NCBI RefSeq assembly: GCF_000687165.1
Contig: NZ_JMKU01000005.1
Coordinates: forward strand, 186,001 to 250,000
Length of the DNA stretch: 64,000 nucleotides
Direction: 5' to 3'
From: Paracidovorax oryzae ATCC 19882
GTDB lineage: Bacteria > Pseudomonadota > Gammaproteobacteria > Burkholderiales > Burkholderiaceae_C
Below, piece by piece: positions 19,647 to 29,925 of the stretch. Positions within the stretch are counted from its first letter, which is position 1; each line of letters starts with the position of its first letter. The notes below the pieces were generated by a model. That model did not search any database. It was not told the DNA's origin and worked only from the letters and a program-made list of their open reading frames with translations. The position numbers and the translations under genes were made by a program.

Positions 19647-22481
19647 ATGGCACACATGCATCGTTGGAAACTATCTGCTCTGGCCGCGGCGGCCCTCGTC
19701 TCGACCGGCTTCTACACCTCCGATGCCAGTGCCCTTTCCCTGGGGCGCCTGTCGGTCCAGTCGGCCCTGGGCGAACCGCTGCGGGCCGAAATCGACCTGC
19801 CGCAGATCACGGCCGCCGAAGCGGAATCCCTGCGTGCCGCCCCGGCCTCCGCGCAGACCTATCGTGCGCAGGGCCTGGAGTTCTCCCCCACCCTCAACGA
19901 CCTGCAGGTGCGGCTGCAGCGCAAGGCCGACGGCTCCATGGTCCTGCGCCTGACCACCAGCCGCCCCGTCAACGACCCCTTCGTGGACCTGGTTCTGGAC
20001 ACCAGCTGGAACGCGGGCCAGCTCGTGCGCAGCTACACCCTGCTTCTCGATCCTCCCGCCAGCCGCCGAGAGGCGCCGGCCCCCACCGCCACCGCGCAGG
20101 CAGGCGCGGCCCCCTCGCCCGTGCCGCAGGCCACGGCTCCGTCCCGCCCGGCAGCGCCCGCGCCGCAACCACGCGCCGAGGCGCTGGCGCCGTCTCCTGC
20201 GGCAGCGCCCGCGCCGGCCGCCCCGCCGGCGGCCCGCCCCCAACGCCCGGCCACCGCTTCGGCGCCAGCGCCCGCGACGCCCTCGGGAGCCCCCGAGAGC
20301 GTGGTGGTGCGCCCCGGCGACACGGCCGGCCGCCTGGCCGGCGCCTACCGCCCTGCAGGGGTCTCGCTGGACCAGATGCTGGTGGCCATGATGCGCGCGA
20401 ACCCGGACGCCTTCATCCGCGGCAACGTGAACCGCATGAAGTCGGGCGCGGTGCTGGATATCCCGAGCGAGGCGCAGGCCCGTGCCACGCCGCCCGCGGA
20501 AGCGCGGCAGATCATTGCGGCGCAAAGCCGCGACTTCAACGAATTCCGCCGCCGTCTCGCCGGTGCAGCCCCTTCCGCCGAAGTGGCTGCGGCCGAACGC
20601 TCTGCCAGCGGCCGCGTGCAGACGCAGGTCGAAGACCGCAAGGCCGCGACCGCCGCACCCGACAAGCTCACGCTCTCCAAGGGTGCCATGCGCGGCCAGC
20701 GCGCCGCCGAGGAGCAGTTGGCGCGCGACAAGCAGGCCGGGGCGGATTCCGCCCGCATGGCCGAGCTGTCGAAGAACATCTCCGAACTGAACAAGCTGGG
20801 GGCCGCGTCCGCACCGGCGGGCGCTCCCGCGCCGGCCGCTGCCGCCTCAGCCGCACAACCCGGCCGCATCGCCGTGCCGGTCGGTGCTCCTCCGGCCTCG
20901 GCGCCGGCGCCTGCTGCATCCGCGCCAGCGCCGGCGGCCAGCGCTCCCTCCGCGGCACCGGCTGCCGCAGCGGCCTCGGCAACGGCTTCCGCTCCAGCGC
21001 CGGCTCCGACGCAGGAAACGGCGGCACCTGCGCCAGCAGCAGCCAGCGCCACTGCGTCTGGAGCCTCGGCCGCTGCAGCGCCCGCCCCGGCTCCGGCTCC
21101 GGCTCCGGCTGCACGCCCGCAAACGCCTCCCCCGGCCGCGCCGCCGGAAGAGCCCGGATTCCTGGATTCCCTGCTGGAGAACCCGATGCTGCCGCTGGCC
21201 GGCGGCGGCCTGCTGGCACTGCTGCTGGGCTACGGCGTGTACCGGACGGTGCAGAACCGGCGCAACCGCAACGCGGTGGACAGCTCCTTCCTCGAAAGCA
21301 AGCTGCAGCCAGACTCCTTCTTCGGTGCGAGCGGCGGGCAGCGTGTGGATACCGCCAGCAGCCAACTCACCACGGGCGCATCGTCGATGGCGTACTCGCC
21401 CAGCCAGCTCGACGCGGGCGGCGACGTGGACCCCGTGGCCGAAGCCGATGTCTACCTGGCCTACGGCCGTGACCTGCAGGCGGAAGAAATCCTCAAGGAG
21501 GCCCTGCGCCACAGCCCCGACCGTACCGCGGTGCATGTGAAACTGGCAGAGATCTACGCCAAGCGGCAGGACCGCAAGGCGCTCGACGCCGTGGCCCAGG
21601 ACGTATTCCGCCTGACCGACGGACACGGCATGGACTGGAACCGCGTCGCGGACCTCGGCCGCAGCATCGATCCGGAGAATCCCCTGTACCAGCCGGGAGG
21701 CCGTCCCCCGATGCTGGACGACGATGCGGCGAACCACCTGCCTGCCGAAGGATTCGCCAGCACCCTGACCGACGGTCGCACGGCCGCTGGTGCCGCCGCG
21801 GTCGGAGCGGCAGCCGGCGCTGCCGCAGCCACCGCGGCAGCGATGCCACCCGATCTCGACCTGGACCTGGATCTCGACCTGCCGGACGACGCGCTGACCG
21901 AGGCGCCCGTCCTGCCTCCCGCGGCACCCGGAGCCTTCGCCGCAGCGGCGGCCACGGCAGCGACGGCCTCTCCAGCCAGCGCGGCCCCTGCCCCGGCGGA
22001 GGCCGCGGAGCCGGTGCTGGAGTTCGACCCGCTGCCCACCACGCCGCTGCCGATGGCCGGCAATGCCGCCCCGCAGTCCGCTCCGACGCCGGCGCCGGAA
22101 CTGGACTTCCCCGATGACCTGTCGTTGGCGGACTCGGCCCCTGCCTCGCTGGAGCCGGAGGCCGCTCCCGCCTCAGCTCCTGTCCCGCTCGAATTCGACC
22201 TGGGCGATCTGTCGCTGGACCTGGACGCACCCTCCGCCGGCCGCGTGGAGCCGCCCGCGGCGGGTGCAGAGCCCGCCACTGCCGCCATGGAGCCCGGCGA
22301 AGCGGCCGGCGACGCCGCAGGGCTGCCGGACGACCCGCTGGCCACCAAGCTGGCGCTGGCCGAAGAGTTCAACGCCATCGGGGACGCCGAAGGCGCTCGC
22401 ACGCTGGTCGAGGAAGTCATCGCGGAATCCTCGGGCCCGCTCAAGGCCCGGGCACAGCGCCTGCTGGCCGAACTGGGTTGA
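19647..22481 (+). CDS. fimV: FimV/HubP-like polar hub protein with LysM and FimV C-terminal domain
   Basis: Inner-membrane polar scaffold linked to type IV pilus assembly and twitching. It is 944 aa. A signal peptide is followed by the FimV N-terminal domain ([20 protein letters not shown]). Ala/Pro-rich linkers surround a LysM-like peptidoglycan-binding module near 217-275 ([16 protein letters not shown]). One transmembrane helix lies near 513-530. The cytoplasmic part has TPR-like repeats, acidic low-complexity sequence with LDLDLDLDL, and the C-terminal FimV domain ([18 protein letters not shown]). The start could also be the second ATG, 3 codons later. In the same position, between asd and truA, as in many beta-proteobacteria. 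Confidence 0.9.
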   Translation: MAHMHRWKLSALAAAALVSTGFYTSDASALSLGRLSVQSALGEPLRAEIDLPQITAAEAESLRAAPASAQTYRAQGLEFSPTLNDLQVRLQRKADGSMVLRLTTSRPVNDPFVDLVLDTSWNAGQLVRSYTLLLDPPASRREAPAPTATAQAGAAPSPVPQATAPSRPAAPAPQPRAEALAPSPAAAPAPAAPPAARPQRPATASAPAPATPSGAPESVVVRPGDTAGRLAGAYRPAGVSLDQMLVAMMRANPDAFIRGNVNRMKSGAVLDIPSEAQARATPPAEARQIIAAQSRDFNEFRRRLAGAAPSAEVAAAERSASGRVQTQVEDRKAATAAPDKLTLSKGAMRGQRAAEEQLARDKQAGADSARMAELSKNISELNKLGAASAPAGAPAPAAAASAAQPGRIAVPVGAPPASAPAPAASAPAPAASAPSAAPAAAAASATASAPAPAPTQETAAPAPAAASATASGASAAAAPAPAPAPAPAARPQTPPPAAPPEEPGFLDSLLENPMLPLAGGGLLALLLGYGVYRTVQNRRNRNAVDSSFLESKLQPDSFFGASGGQRVDTASSQLTTGASSMAYSPSQLDAGGDVDPVAEADVYLAYGRDLQAEEILKEALRHSPDRTAVHVKLAEIYAKRQDRKALDAVAQDVFRLTDGHGMDWNRVADLGRSIDPENPLYQPGGRPPMLDDDAANHLPAEGFASTLTDGRTAAGAAAVGAAAGAAAATAAAMPPDLDLDLDLDLPDDALTEAPVLPPAAPGAFAAAAATAATASPASAAPAPAEAAEPVLEFDPLPTTPLPMAGNAAPQSAPTPAPELDFPDDLSLADSAPASLEPEAAPASAPVPLEFDLGDLSLDLDAPSAGRVEPPAAGAEPATAAMEPGEAAGDAAGLPDDPLATKLALAEEFNAIGDAEGARTLVEEVIAESSGPLKARAQRLLAELG

Positions 22482-22530
22482 TGGCCGGGCAGTCCGCGAC
22501 CGGGCGGGCCCGGCGCACGGGCGGGCGGCC

Positions 22531-23367
22531 ATGAGGGTGGCGCTGGGCGTCAGCTACAACGGTTCCGCCTACCGCGGCTGGCAGAGCCAGCCCGGTGGCG
22601 CGACAGTGCAGGACCGCCTCGAGGCGGCCCTCGCGCGATTCGCCACGCACGAGGTGTCCACGATCTGCGCCGGGCGCACGGATGCCGGGGTGCACGGCCT
22701 CATGCAGGTGGTGCACTTCGATACGCCGCTGGACCGGACGCCGTTCTCCTGGGTGCGCGGCACCAACACGTTCCTGCCGCCGGACATCGCCGTGCAGTGG
22801 GCGCGCCCCGTGCCGGAGGCCTTCCATTCGCGCGCCAGCGCCACGGCCCGCCGGTACGCCTACGTGCTGCTGCAGTCGCCCGTGCGTCCGAGCGTTGAAT
22901 CGGGACGGGTGGGCTGGGTGTTCCACGCCCTGGATGGGGACGCCATGCGTGCCGCTGCGCGGCACCTGCTCGGCGAACACGACTTCACCTCCTTCCGCGC
23001 CTCCGCATGCCAGGCCAAGTCGCCCGTCAAGACACTGCGCCGCATCGAGATCACGCAGCGCGGCACGGGTAGGGTGCCGGCAGGCCAGGCCTCGGGCGAC
23101 CGTGGCGACGTACCCACCTGCTACTGGCGATTCGAGTTCGAGGGCAATGCCTTCCTGCACCACATGGTGCGCAACATCATGGGATGCCTCGTGGCGGTCG
23201 GGCAGGGGCAGCATCCGGCCGACTGGATGCAGGCCGTGCTGCAGGCGCGCTCGCGGGACGCGGCGGCGCCCACGTTCTCCCCGGACGGCCTGTACTTTCT
23301 CGGCCCGCTCTACGATCCGGCCTGGGGACTGCCCGACCATACCGCTGCGTATGATTGGCTGCCCTGA
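22531..23367 (+). CDS. truA: tRNA pseudouridine(38-40) synthase TruA
   Basis: Converts U38-U40 in tRNA anticodon arms to pseudouridine. It is 278 aa. N-terminal [17 protein letters not shown]; catalytic D51 in [11 protein letters not shown]-terminal [17 protein letters not shown]. The ATG at 22531 was chosen because the longer open frame lies inside fimV. It is 49 bp after fimV and 86 bp before trpF. Confidence 0.97.
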   Translation: MRVALGVSYNGSAYRGWQSQPGGATVQDRLEAALARFATHEVSTICAGRTDAGVHGLMQVVHFDTPLDRTPFSWVRGTNTFLPPDIAVQWARPVPEAFHSRASATARRYAYVLLQSPVRPSVESGRVGWVFHALDGDAMRAAARHLLGEHDFTSFRASACQAKSPVKTLRRIEITQRGTGRVPAGQASGDRGDVPTCYWRFEFEGNAFLHHMVRNIMGCLVAVGQGQHPADWMQAVLQARSRDAAAPTFSPDGLYFLGPLYDPAWGLPDHTAAYDWLP

Positions 23368-23453
23368 CGGCAGGCCCCGCGGCTGAGCCGTTGCATTGCC
23401 CGGCGCCCGGCGGGCCCGGTACGCGCCTGCGGCAGCCCCATCCGCATACCTCC

Positions 23454-24224
23454 ATGTCTTCGTCCATGCCTTCATCCGCCCCTGACACGCCCCTGCCGGA
23501 AAGCCGGCGCGGCGACGCTCCAGCCTCCCGCACGCGCATCAAGATCTGCGGCATCACCCGCGAGCAGGACCTGGACGCTGCCGTCCAGGCCGGCGCCGAT
23601 GCGGTGGGGTTCGTGCTGTATCCGAAAAGCCCGCGCGCGGTGACGGTGCAGCGCGCCGCCGCGCTCGCGCGCCGCCTGCCCCCCTTCGTCACGCCCGTGC
23701 TGCTGTTCGTGAATGCCGGAGCCGCGGAAGTGGCGGCCGCCTGCGAGGAGATCCCGGGCGCCACACTGCAATTCCACGGCGACGAAAGCCCCGAGGCCTG
23801 CCAGGCAGCGGCTGGCGCGGGACGGCGGCCTTTCGTGCGGGCGGCCCGCATTCCCCTGGACGCGCACGCCCCCGCGTTCGACCTCGTACAATTCGCCGAG
23901 CAATACTCTCACGCCCAGGCCATCCTGCTCGACGCCCATGTCGAAGGCTATGGCGGCGGCGGCAAGGCATTCAATTGGTCACTCCTTCCACCAAGCGTCG
24001 GCTCTCACCTCGTTTTGTCTGGTGGACTCACGCCTGCAAACGTGACCGATGGCATCTTGCAGGTGCGGCCGCGCGGCCTCTCGCTCGCGGTTGACGTCAG
24101 TTCCGGCGTGGAAGCCGAAGGCCCCGACGGCCGTCCGCTGCGGGGCATCAAGGACGCCGGCAAGATCCAACGCTTCATCGCCGCCGTGCGCGCGGCCGAT
24201 GGGCATTTTGCGAAGAACGATTGA
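23454..24224 (+). CDS. trpF: Phosphoribosylanthranilate isomerase
   Basis: Third step of Trp synthesis, an Amadori rearrangement in a TIM barrel. It is 256 aa. The core begins near residue 28 with [16 protein letters not shown] (catalytic C32) and includes [15 protein letters not shown] and [10 protein letters not shown]. About 25 residues at the N-terminus are Ser/Pro-rich and outside the barrel; a later start is possible but no ATG exists there. Its stop overlaps the trpB ATG (TGATG), indicating coupled translation. Confidence 0.96.
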   Translation: MSSSMPSSAPDTPLPESRRGDAPASRTRIKICGITREQDLDAAVQAGADAVGFVLYPKSPRAVTVQRAAALARRLPPFVTPVLLFVNAGAAEVAAACEEIPGATLQFHGDESPEACQAAAGAGRRPFVRAARIPLDAHAPAFDLVQFAEQYSHAQAILLDAHVEGYGGGGKAFNWSLLPPSVGSHLVLSGGLTPANVTDGILQVRPRGLSLAVDVSSGVEAEGPDGRPLRGIKDAGKIQRFIAAVRAADGHFAKND

Positions 24225-25492
24225 TGCTTTCCTACCAACAGCCCGACGCTTCGGGCCACTTCGGCCGCTATGGCGGCAGTTTCGCGAGCGAGACGCTCAC
24301 GCATGCCCTCACCGAGCTGCGCGAGGCGTATGCGCGCTATCAGAACGACCCGGAGTTCCTGAAGGAATTCCACAGCGAACTCGCGCACTTCGTGGGCCGG
24401 CCATCGCCCGTCTACCATGCCGCGCGCATGAGCCGCGAGATGGGCGGCGCGCAGATCTTCCTCAAGAGGGAAGACCTCAACCACACGGGCGCGCACAAGA
24501 TCAACAACGTGATAGGCCAGGCCATGCTCGCCCGCCGCATGGGCAAGCCGCGCGTGATCGCCGAGACCGGCGCGGGCCAGCACGGCGTGGCCACCGCCAC
24601 CATCTGCGCGCGCTACGGCCTCGAATGCGTGGTGTACATGGGCGCGGAAGACGTGAAGCGCCAGAGCCCCAACGTCTATCGCATGAAGCTGCTGGGCGCC
24701 ACCGTGGTGCCCGTGGAGTCGGGCAGCCGCACGCTCAAGGACGCGCTCAACGAGGCCATGCGCGACTGGGTCGCGAACGTGGACAACACCTTCTACATCA
24801 TCGGCACCGTGGCGGGCCCGCACCCCTATCCCATGATGGTGCGCGACTTCCAGAGCGTGATCGGCACCGAATGCCTCGCGCAGATGCCCGGCATGCTGGC
24901 CGAGCAGCGCATCGCCGCCGAGCACCCCGACGCGGTGATCGCCTGCGTGGGCGGCGGCAGCAACGCGATGGGCATCTTCCATCCCTACATCCCGTACGAG
25001 AAGACGCGCCTCATCGGAGTGGAAGCCGCCGGCGAAGGGCTGGACAGCGGCAAGCATTCGGCATCGCTGCAGCGCGGCAGCGCGGGCGTGCTGCACGGCA
25101 ACCGAACGTTCATCCTCCAGGACGAGAACGGCCAGATCACCGAGACCCACAGCATCAGCGCCGGCCTGGACTACCCCGGCGTCGGGCCCGAGCATGCCTG
25201 GCTGCAGGAGATCGGCCGCGCCGAGTACGTGGGCATCACCGACAAGGAAGCGCTCGACGCCTTCCACTACCTCTGCCGCACCGAGGGCATCATCCCGGCG
25301 CTGGAATCCAGCCATGCCGTGGCCTACGCGATGCAGCTCGCCAGGACCCTGCGCGCCGACCAGTCCATCCTCGTGAACCTGTCAGGCCGCGGGGACAAGG
25401 ACATCGGCACGGTGGCGGATCTCTCGGGCGTGGACTTCTACGACCGCCCGTCCATGCGGGGCCATGCCGTCAAGGGAGGGCCCGCAGCATGA
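24224..25492 (+). CDS. trpB: Tryptophan synthase beta chain
   Basis: PLP enzyme condensing indole with serine. It is 422 aa. PLP lysine K92 in HTGAHKINN; glycine-rich phosphate loop [17 protein letters not shown] near the C-terminus. The ATG is one base into the trpF stop. The preceding in-frame TTG would add only one residue. Ends in an ATGA overlap with trpA. Confidence 0.98.
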   Translation: MLSYQQPDASGHFGRYGGSFASETLTHALTELREAYARYQNDPEFLKEFHSELAHFVGRPSPVYHAARMSREMGGAQIFLKREDLNHTGAHKINNVIGQAMLARRMGKPRVIAETGAGQHGVATATICARYGLECVVYMGAEDVKRQSPNVYRMKLLGATVVPVESGSRTLKDALNEAMRDWVANVDNTFYIIGTVAGPHPYPMMVRDFQSVIGTECLAQMPGMLAEQRIAAEHPDAVIACVGGGSNAMGIFHPYIPYEKTRLIGVEAAGEGLDSGKHSASLQRGSAGVLHGNRTFILQDENGQITETHSISAGLDYPGVGPEHAWLQEIGRAEYVGITDKEALDAFHYLCRTEGIIPALESSHAVAYAMQLARTLRADQSILVNLSGRGDKDIGTVADLSGVDFYDRPSMRGHAVKGGPAA

Positions 25493-26349
25493 GCGCCGAC
25501 ATGACGACTTCCGCGCCCCTGGCAGCGACGGAGCCCGCCCAGGGCCGCATCGGGGCGACGTTCGCCGACCTGCAGGCCCGCGGCCGCAAGGCCCTCATTC
25601 CCTACGTCACCGCCGGCTTCCCGTTCGCGGACATCACGCCTGCGCTGATGCACGGCATGGTGGAGGCCGGTGCCGACGTGATCGAGCTCGGCGTTCCGTT
25701 CTCCGACCCCATGGCCGACGGCCCGGTGATCCAGAAGGCCGGGGAAAAGGCCCTCGCCATGGGCGTGGGCATGGCCCAGGTGCTCGGCTACGTGCGCGAG
25801 TTCCGCCAGCGCAACACGAAGACCCCGGTGGTGCTCATGGGCTACGCCAACCCGGTGGAGCGCTACGACCAGCGCCACGGCGAGGACGCCTTCGTGCGCG
25901 ACGCGGCCCAGGCCGGCGTGGACGGGGTGCTGATCGTGGACTACCCCCCCGAGGAATGCGAGGACTTCGCCGCCCGGCTGCGCGCGCAGGGCATGGACCT
26001 GATCTTCCTGCTGGCGCCCACCAGCACGGAGCAGCGCATGCAGCAGGTGGCGCGCGTCGCGAGCGGCTACGTGTACTACGTCTCTCTCAAGGGCGTGACC
26101 GGCTCGGGCGCCCTCGACACCTCGGCCGTGGAAGCGATGCTGCCGGTGATCCGCCGCCATGTGCACATCCCTGTCGGCGTGGGTTTCGGTATCCGCGATG
26201 CGGCCACCGCGCAGGCCATCGGCCGTGTCGCGGATGCCGTGGTGATCGGCAGCCGCATCATCCAGCTGCTGGACGACCAGCCCCACGAGCGGGTCGTGCC
26301 CCTGGCCGTGGACTTCCTGCGGGGGGTGCGCAAGGCGCTCGACACGTAG
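25489..26349 (+). CDS. trpA: Tryptophan synthase alpha chain
   Basis: Cleaves indole-3-glycerol phosphate and passes indole to TrpB. It is 286 aa. Catalytic E66 and D77 in [15 protein letters not shown] correspond to E49 and D60 of E. coli. The phosphate site [11 protein letters not shown] is near the C-terminus. Start overlaps the trpB stop by 4 bp. The TAG stop forms part of a candidate -10 for accD. Confidence 0.98.
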   Translation: MSADMTTSAPLAATEPAQGRIGATFADLQARGRKALIPYVTAGFPFADITPALMHGMVEAGADVIELGVPFSDPMADGPVIQKAGEKALAMGVGMAQVLGYVREFRQRNTKTPVVLMGYANPVERYDQRHGEDAFVRDAAQAGVDGVLIVDYPPEECEDFAARLRAQGMDLIFLLAPTSTEQRMQQVARVASGYVYYVSLKGVTGSGALDTSAVEAMLPVIRRHVHIPVGVGFGIRDAATAQAIGRVADAVVIGSRIIQLLDDQPHERVVPLAVDFLRGVRKALDT

Positions 26350-26352
26350 AAT
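26347..26352 (+). promoter_or_regulatory. Candidate -10 (TAGAAT) for accD, overlapping the trpA stop
   Basis: TAGAAT incorporates the trpA TAG and continues TAGAATCCA, identical over 9 bp to the site before leuC. A transcript from here would carry a 170-nt leader containing a structured repeat. Without a -35 the call is tentative. Confidence 0.33.
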
Positions 26353-26363
26353 CCAGGGATCAT

Positions 26364-26472
26364 CCCCCTGAGCGGCTTTGCCGCTTCCCCCTTCTCTCGC
26401 GCTTTGCGCGGGAAGGGGGACGACGCCAACGGCCCGGCCGAGCCGGTTCCGTGGCGTCCACTGGCCTGGGCC
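26364..26472 (+). repeat. Dispersed structured repeat, copy 1 (trpA-accD gap)
   Basis: About 109 bp, starting CCCCCTGAGCGG. It contains a small hairpin (GCGGCtttGCCGC) and a long stem CCCCCTTCTCTCGCGC against GCGCGGGAAGGGGG. It continues GACGACGCC...CGGCCCGGC...GCCGGTTCCG.GGCGTC. Copy 2 lies beside era in opposite orientation (44275-44374). It would be transcribed in the accD leader. Confidence 0.8.
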
Positions 26473-26529
26473 GCGCCGGTTTTGAAGGTTGCGGCGCTGC
26501 GGTCTGCAATTCATTTAGAGGAACACACC

Positions 26530-27402
26530 ATGTCCTGGCTCGAAAAACTTCTGCCGTCCAAGATCCAGCAGTCCGACCCGACGGAGCGCCGCCAGGTGCC
26601 CGAGGGGCTGTGGATCAAGTGCCCGAGCTGCGAGACCGTGCTCTACAAGACCGACCTGGAGCACAACCAGAACGTCTGCCCGCATTGCAGCCACCACCAC
26701 CGCATCAATGCCCGCCCGCGCCTCGACGCCTTCCTGGACGCGGAAGGCCGCTACGAGATCGGCCAGGAAGTGCTGCCGGTGGACGCGCTCAAGTTCAAGG
26801 ACAGCCGCAAGTACACTGAGCGCCTGAAGGAAGCGCTGGAGAACACCGGCGAAACCGATGCGCTGATCGTGATGGGCGGTTCGGTCAAGAGCATCAACGT
26901 CGTCGCGGCCTGCTTCGAGTTCGATTTCATGGGCGGCTCCATGGGCAGCGTGGTGGGCGAGCGCTTCGTGCGCGGCGTGGAAACCGCCATCGAGCAGAAG
27001 GTGCCGTTCATCTGCTTCACCGCCACCGGCGGCGCGCGCATGCAGGAGGGCCTGCTGTCGCTCATGCAGATGGCCAAGACCAATGCGGCGCTCACGCGGC
27101 TGGCCAAGAAGGGCCTGCCCTACATCAGCGTGCTGACCGACCCGACCATGGGCGGCGTCTCGGCCGGTTTCGCCTTCGTGGGCGACATCGTGATCGCCGA
27201 GCCCAAGGCGCTCATCGGCTTCGCGGGGCCGCGCGTGATCGAATCCACCGTGCGCGTGACGCTGCCGGAAGGCTTCCAGCGGGCCGAGTTCCTGCAGACC
27301 AAGGGCGCCGTGGACTTCATCTGCGACCGCCGCGAACTGCGCGACACCGTGGCCAGGAGCCTGGCCATGCTGCAGCGCCTGCCGGCCGACTCGGTCGCCT
27401 GA
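26530..27402 (+). CDS. accD: Acetyl-CoA carboxylase carboxyltransferase subunit beta
   Basis: Transfers CO2 from carboxybiotin to acetyl-CoA with AccA; first committed step of fatty-acid synthesis. It is 290 aa. N-terminal four-cysteine zinc ribbon: C31-x2-C34 and C50-x2-C53 (KCPSC and CPHC). The carboxyltransferase core contains [11 protein letters not shown] and [21 protein letters not shown] before the ATG is a good ribosome-binding site. It follows trpA, as usual in beta-proteobacteria, but folC does not follow here. Confidence 0.98.
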   Translation: MSWLEKLLPSKIQQSDPTERRQVPEGLWIKCPSCETVLYKTDLEHNQNVCPHCSHHHRINARPRLDAFLDAEGRYEIGQEVLPVDALKFKDSRKYTERLKEALENTGETDALIVMGGSVKSINVVAACFEFDFMGGSMGSVVGERFVRGVETAIEQKVPFICFTATGGARMQEGLLSLMQMAKTNAALTRLAKKGLPYISVLTDPTMGGVSAGFAFVGDIVIAEPKALIGFAGPRVIESTVRVTLPEGFQRAEFLQTKGAVDFICDRRELRDTVARSLAMLQRLPADSVA

Positions 27403-27426
27403 GCCACCGCCAGACAGACAAAAAAA

Positions 27427-27459
27427 GCCGCCGGCCCGGCAGGGGCCGGCGGCTTTTTT
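27427..27459. terminator. Bidirectional terminator between accD and yggT
   Basis: 11-bp perfect stem GCCGCCGGCCC (27427-27437) with GGGCCGGCGGC (27443-27453), 5-nt loop, A-run before and T-run after. It serves the convergent accD and yggT genes. Confidence 0.92.
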
Positions 27460-27463
27460 GCGC

Positions 27464-28012
27464 CTATCGCATCACGATGCCCTGCAGGTGGCCCAGCACG
27501 ATCATCACCACCTGCAGCAGCACGATGGCCACGAGGGGCGAAAGATCCACGCCCCCCAGCAGGGGGATCACGCGGCGCAGGGGCCGCAGGATGGGGTCGC
27601 AGAGGCGCCCGATGACATCCGCGATCGGCGAGCGCGTCTGCACCCAGGAAAGGACCGCGCCGACGATGAGCAACCCCATCATCCCGGAGACCGCCACCCG
27701 CGCCAGCCCGAAGAGGGCCATCCAGGGCAGCCAGGCCAGACCCAGCAGGCCGCCCAGCAGCAGCCACAGCAGCAGGTACTGCGCCAGCTGGATCAGCAAC
27801 CCCGCCACGAAGCTGGACCAGTCCCAGCGGCCGGTGGGGGGGATGATGCGGCGCAGCGGCATCACCAGCCAGTCGCTGAGGGCGAAGACCAGCCGGCCGA
27901 CCGGGTTGGAAAACGGAACGCGCTGCGCCTGCATGTACAGGCGCAGCAGGCAGGCGCCGGTGAGCAGGCCGCCGATCACGTCCAGCAGGAAAGAAGCAAT
28001 CTGGAAGAGCAT
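27464..28012 (-). CDS. YggT family integral membrane protein
   Basis: 182 aa with two copies of the YggT unit: each has membrane helices and the motif DWLVMPLRRIIPP / CDPILRPLRRVIPLLGGVDLSP. At least four transmembrane helices. Family members have been linked to osmotic tolerance and cell-envelope or division functions, but the mechanism is not known. The ATG at 28012 is preceded by GAGGT at good spacing; the longer frame is discarded. Convergent with accD and divergent from the LON-domain gene. Confidence 0.9.
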   Translation of the reverse strand: MLFQIASFLLDVIGGLLTGACLLRLYMQAQRVPFSNPVGRLVFALSDWLVMPLRRIIPPTGRWDWSSFVAGLLIQLAQYLLLWLLLGGLLGLAWLPWMALFGLARVAVSGMMGLLIVGAVLSWVQTRSPIADVIGRLCDPILRPLRRVIPLLGGVDLSPLVAIVLLQVVMIVLGHLQGIVMR

Positions 28013-28086
28013 GGGACCTCGTCGTAGGCGGGCCCGTCGCGGGCCCGTTCGCCGTGGGATGATAGCGGGCCGTACAGGCCCCGCCC

Positions 28087-28755
28087 ATGACCTTCGCCCC
28101 ACCTCCCCACGAGCCCGCGCCCCAGGTGCCGCTCACGCTCAGCTCGCTGCCGCTGTTCCCGCTGGGCACGGTACTCTTCCCGGGTGGCCTGCTGGCCCTG
28201 CGGGTATTCGAAGTGCGCTACCTGGACATGGTGCGCAAATGCCGCCAGGCCGGGGCACCGTTCGGCGTGGTGGCTCTCACGGACGGCCACGAGGTGCGCC
28301 AGGCCGGCGCGGCGCCCGAGAAATTCCACGATGTGGGCACGCTGGCGGCCATCTCGGAACTCGATGACTCCCATCCCGGGCTCATCGCCATGAAGGCCCA
28401 GGGGTCGGAACGGTTCCGCATCGTGCGACGCCAGTTACTGCCGCACGGCCTCTGGATCGCCGACATCGAGCAACTGCCGCCGGACGTGGCCGTGCCCGTG
28501 CCCCCGGACCTGCGCAAGGCCGCGGCGGCCCTGGAACAGGTGCTGGCACGCCTGCGCGACCGCAACCCCGATGACACCAGCCTGCCCCTGCCGGGCGCCG
28601 CCCAGCTGGACGACTGCGGCTGGGTGGCCAACCGCTGGTGTGAACTGCTGCCGGTACCCATCGACCTGAAGCAGCAGCTCATGCAGCTCGACAGTCCGCT
28701 GCTGAGGCTCGAGCTCGTGGGCGACGTACTGGACCGTACGGGCATCGCGCCATGA
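28087..28755 (+). CDS. LON peptidase substrate-binding domain protein
   Basis: 222 aa, consisting of the N-terminal domain of Lon protease without ATPase or peptidase. LPLFPLGTVLFPGGLLALRVFE near residue 20 and RYLDMVRKC are diagnostic. Probably cytosolic; stand-alone family members are of unknown function. The first 15 residues are Pro-rich. Followed 43 bp later by the polysaccharide genes. Confidence 0.9.
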   Translation: MTFAPPPHEPAPQVPLTLSSLPLFPLGTVLFPGGLLALRVFEVRYLDMVRKCRQAGAPFGVVALTDGHEVRQAGAAPEKFHDVGTLAAISELDDSHPGLIAMKAQGSERFRIVRRQLLPHGLWIADIEQLPPDVAVPVPPDLRKAAAALEQVLARLRDRNPDDTSLPLPGAAQLDDCGWVANRWCELLPVPIDLKQQLMQLDSPLLRLELVGDVLDRTGIAP

Positions 28756-28798
28756 GCAGGCTCCGCGCCATCCGGCCAGCGCCCGGCATGCGTGCGCC

Positions 28799-29920
28799 GT
28801 GAAAGTCCTGCAGGTCATCACCAAAGGCGAAACAGGGGGAGCGCAGAGCCATGTGCGCACACTGTGCGCCGCGCTCTCCGCGCAGGGTGTCGCCGTGCAG
28901 GCCGCCATCGGCGGAACCGGCCCGCTGTCACCATTGGGCAGGGATCTGGAAGCCCTGGGCCTGCGAGTGCATGGCATTCCCGTGCTGGACAACGGCTTGC
29001 GGCCGGTCCGCCTCCTGCGGGCCACGCGCGATCTGCTCCGCATCGTGCGAACCGAGTCCCCGGACCTGCTGCACGCCCACAGCGCCATGGCGGGCGTGGC
29101 TGCGCGTATCGCAGGAGCGTTGTCGGGTGTCCCCGTGATCTACACCGTGCACGGCTTCGCATTCAAGGCCGGCAATGCCTGGCCGCGCCGGGCGGTGGCC
29201 TGGACCACCGAAGCGTTGCTGGCCCCGCTGACCCGCCGCATGGTGTGCGTCTCGGAGCACGAGCGAGCCCTCGCACGCAGCCTCCCGCTGCCGGGCGGGC
29301 GCCTGGTCACTGTCGTGAATGGCGTCCACGACATCGCCGTTCCCGCCGATGCCCCCGCATGGAAGCGCGAAGGCACTTCGATCGCCATGGTCGCCCGCAT
29401 GGCCCCGCCGAAACGCCACGACCTGCTGCTGCATGCCCTGGCACGGCTGAGGGACGCGACCGGACAGGCTGGCTCCGCCAGCCTCCTGGGAGACGGCCCC
29501 GACAGGCCGTCCCACGAAGCGCTGGCAGCCCGCCTGGGCCTGCAGACATCGGTCGACTTCCAGGGGGACGTGGACGACGTACCCGCCCAGCTCGCACGCC
29601 ACGGCATCTTCGTGCTCATGTCGGACCACGAAGGATTGCCCATTTCGCTCATCGAGGCGATGCGCGCGGGCATGGCGATCGTGGCCAGTGACCTGCCCGG
29701 CGTGCGCGAGCTGCTGCCCGACCCCGGGCACGCCCTGCTCGTACCCGCGGACCCGGAAGCGCTCGCCGCTGCGCTGCGACAATTGATGGAGTCCCCCGCG
29801 CTGCGCGCCCGGCTCGGCGCTGCCGCCCGGCGGCGCTACGAACAGCACTACACCGCCGAGCGCATGGGTTCGGCAGTGCGCGGCGTCTATGCCGCCGCCC
29901 TGCGGCATTCCCGCTCCTGA
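28799..29920 (+). CDS. Glycosyltransferase family 4 protein
   Basis: 373 aa, GT-B fold. N-terminal acceptor domain with VITKGETGGAQSHVRTL; C-terminal nucleotide-sugar domain with the EX7E motif SDHEGLPISLIEAM near residue 280. It most likely transfers a sugar to a growing lipid-linked oligosaccharide at the cytoplasmic face. It starts with GTG; no in-frame ATG fits. First of six surface polysaccharide genes, 5 bp before the sugar transferase. Sugar specificity cannot be told. Confidence 0.88.
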   Translation: MKVLQVITKGETGGAQSHVRTLCAALSAQGVAVQAAIGGTGPLSPLGRDLEALGLRVHGIPVLDNGLRPVRLLRATRDLLRIVRTESPDLLHAHSAMAGVAARIAGALSGVPVIYTVHGFAFKAGNAWPRRAVAWTTEALLAPLTRRMVCVSEHERALARSLPLPGGRLVTVVNGVHDIAVPADAPAWKREGTSIAMVARMAPPKRHDLLLHALARLRDATGQAGSASLLGDGPDRPSHEALAARLGLQTSVDFQGDVDDVPAQLARHGIFVLMSDHEGLPISLIEAMRAGMAIVASDLPGVRELLPDPGHALLVPADPEALAAALRQLMESPALRARLGAAARRRYEQHYTAERMGSAVRGVYAAALRHSRS

Positions 29921-29925
29921 ATGGC

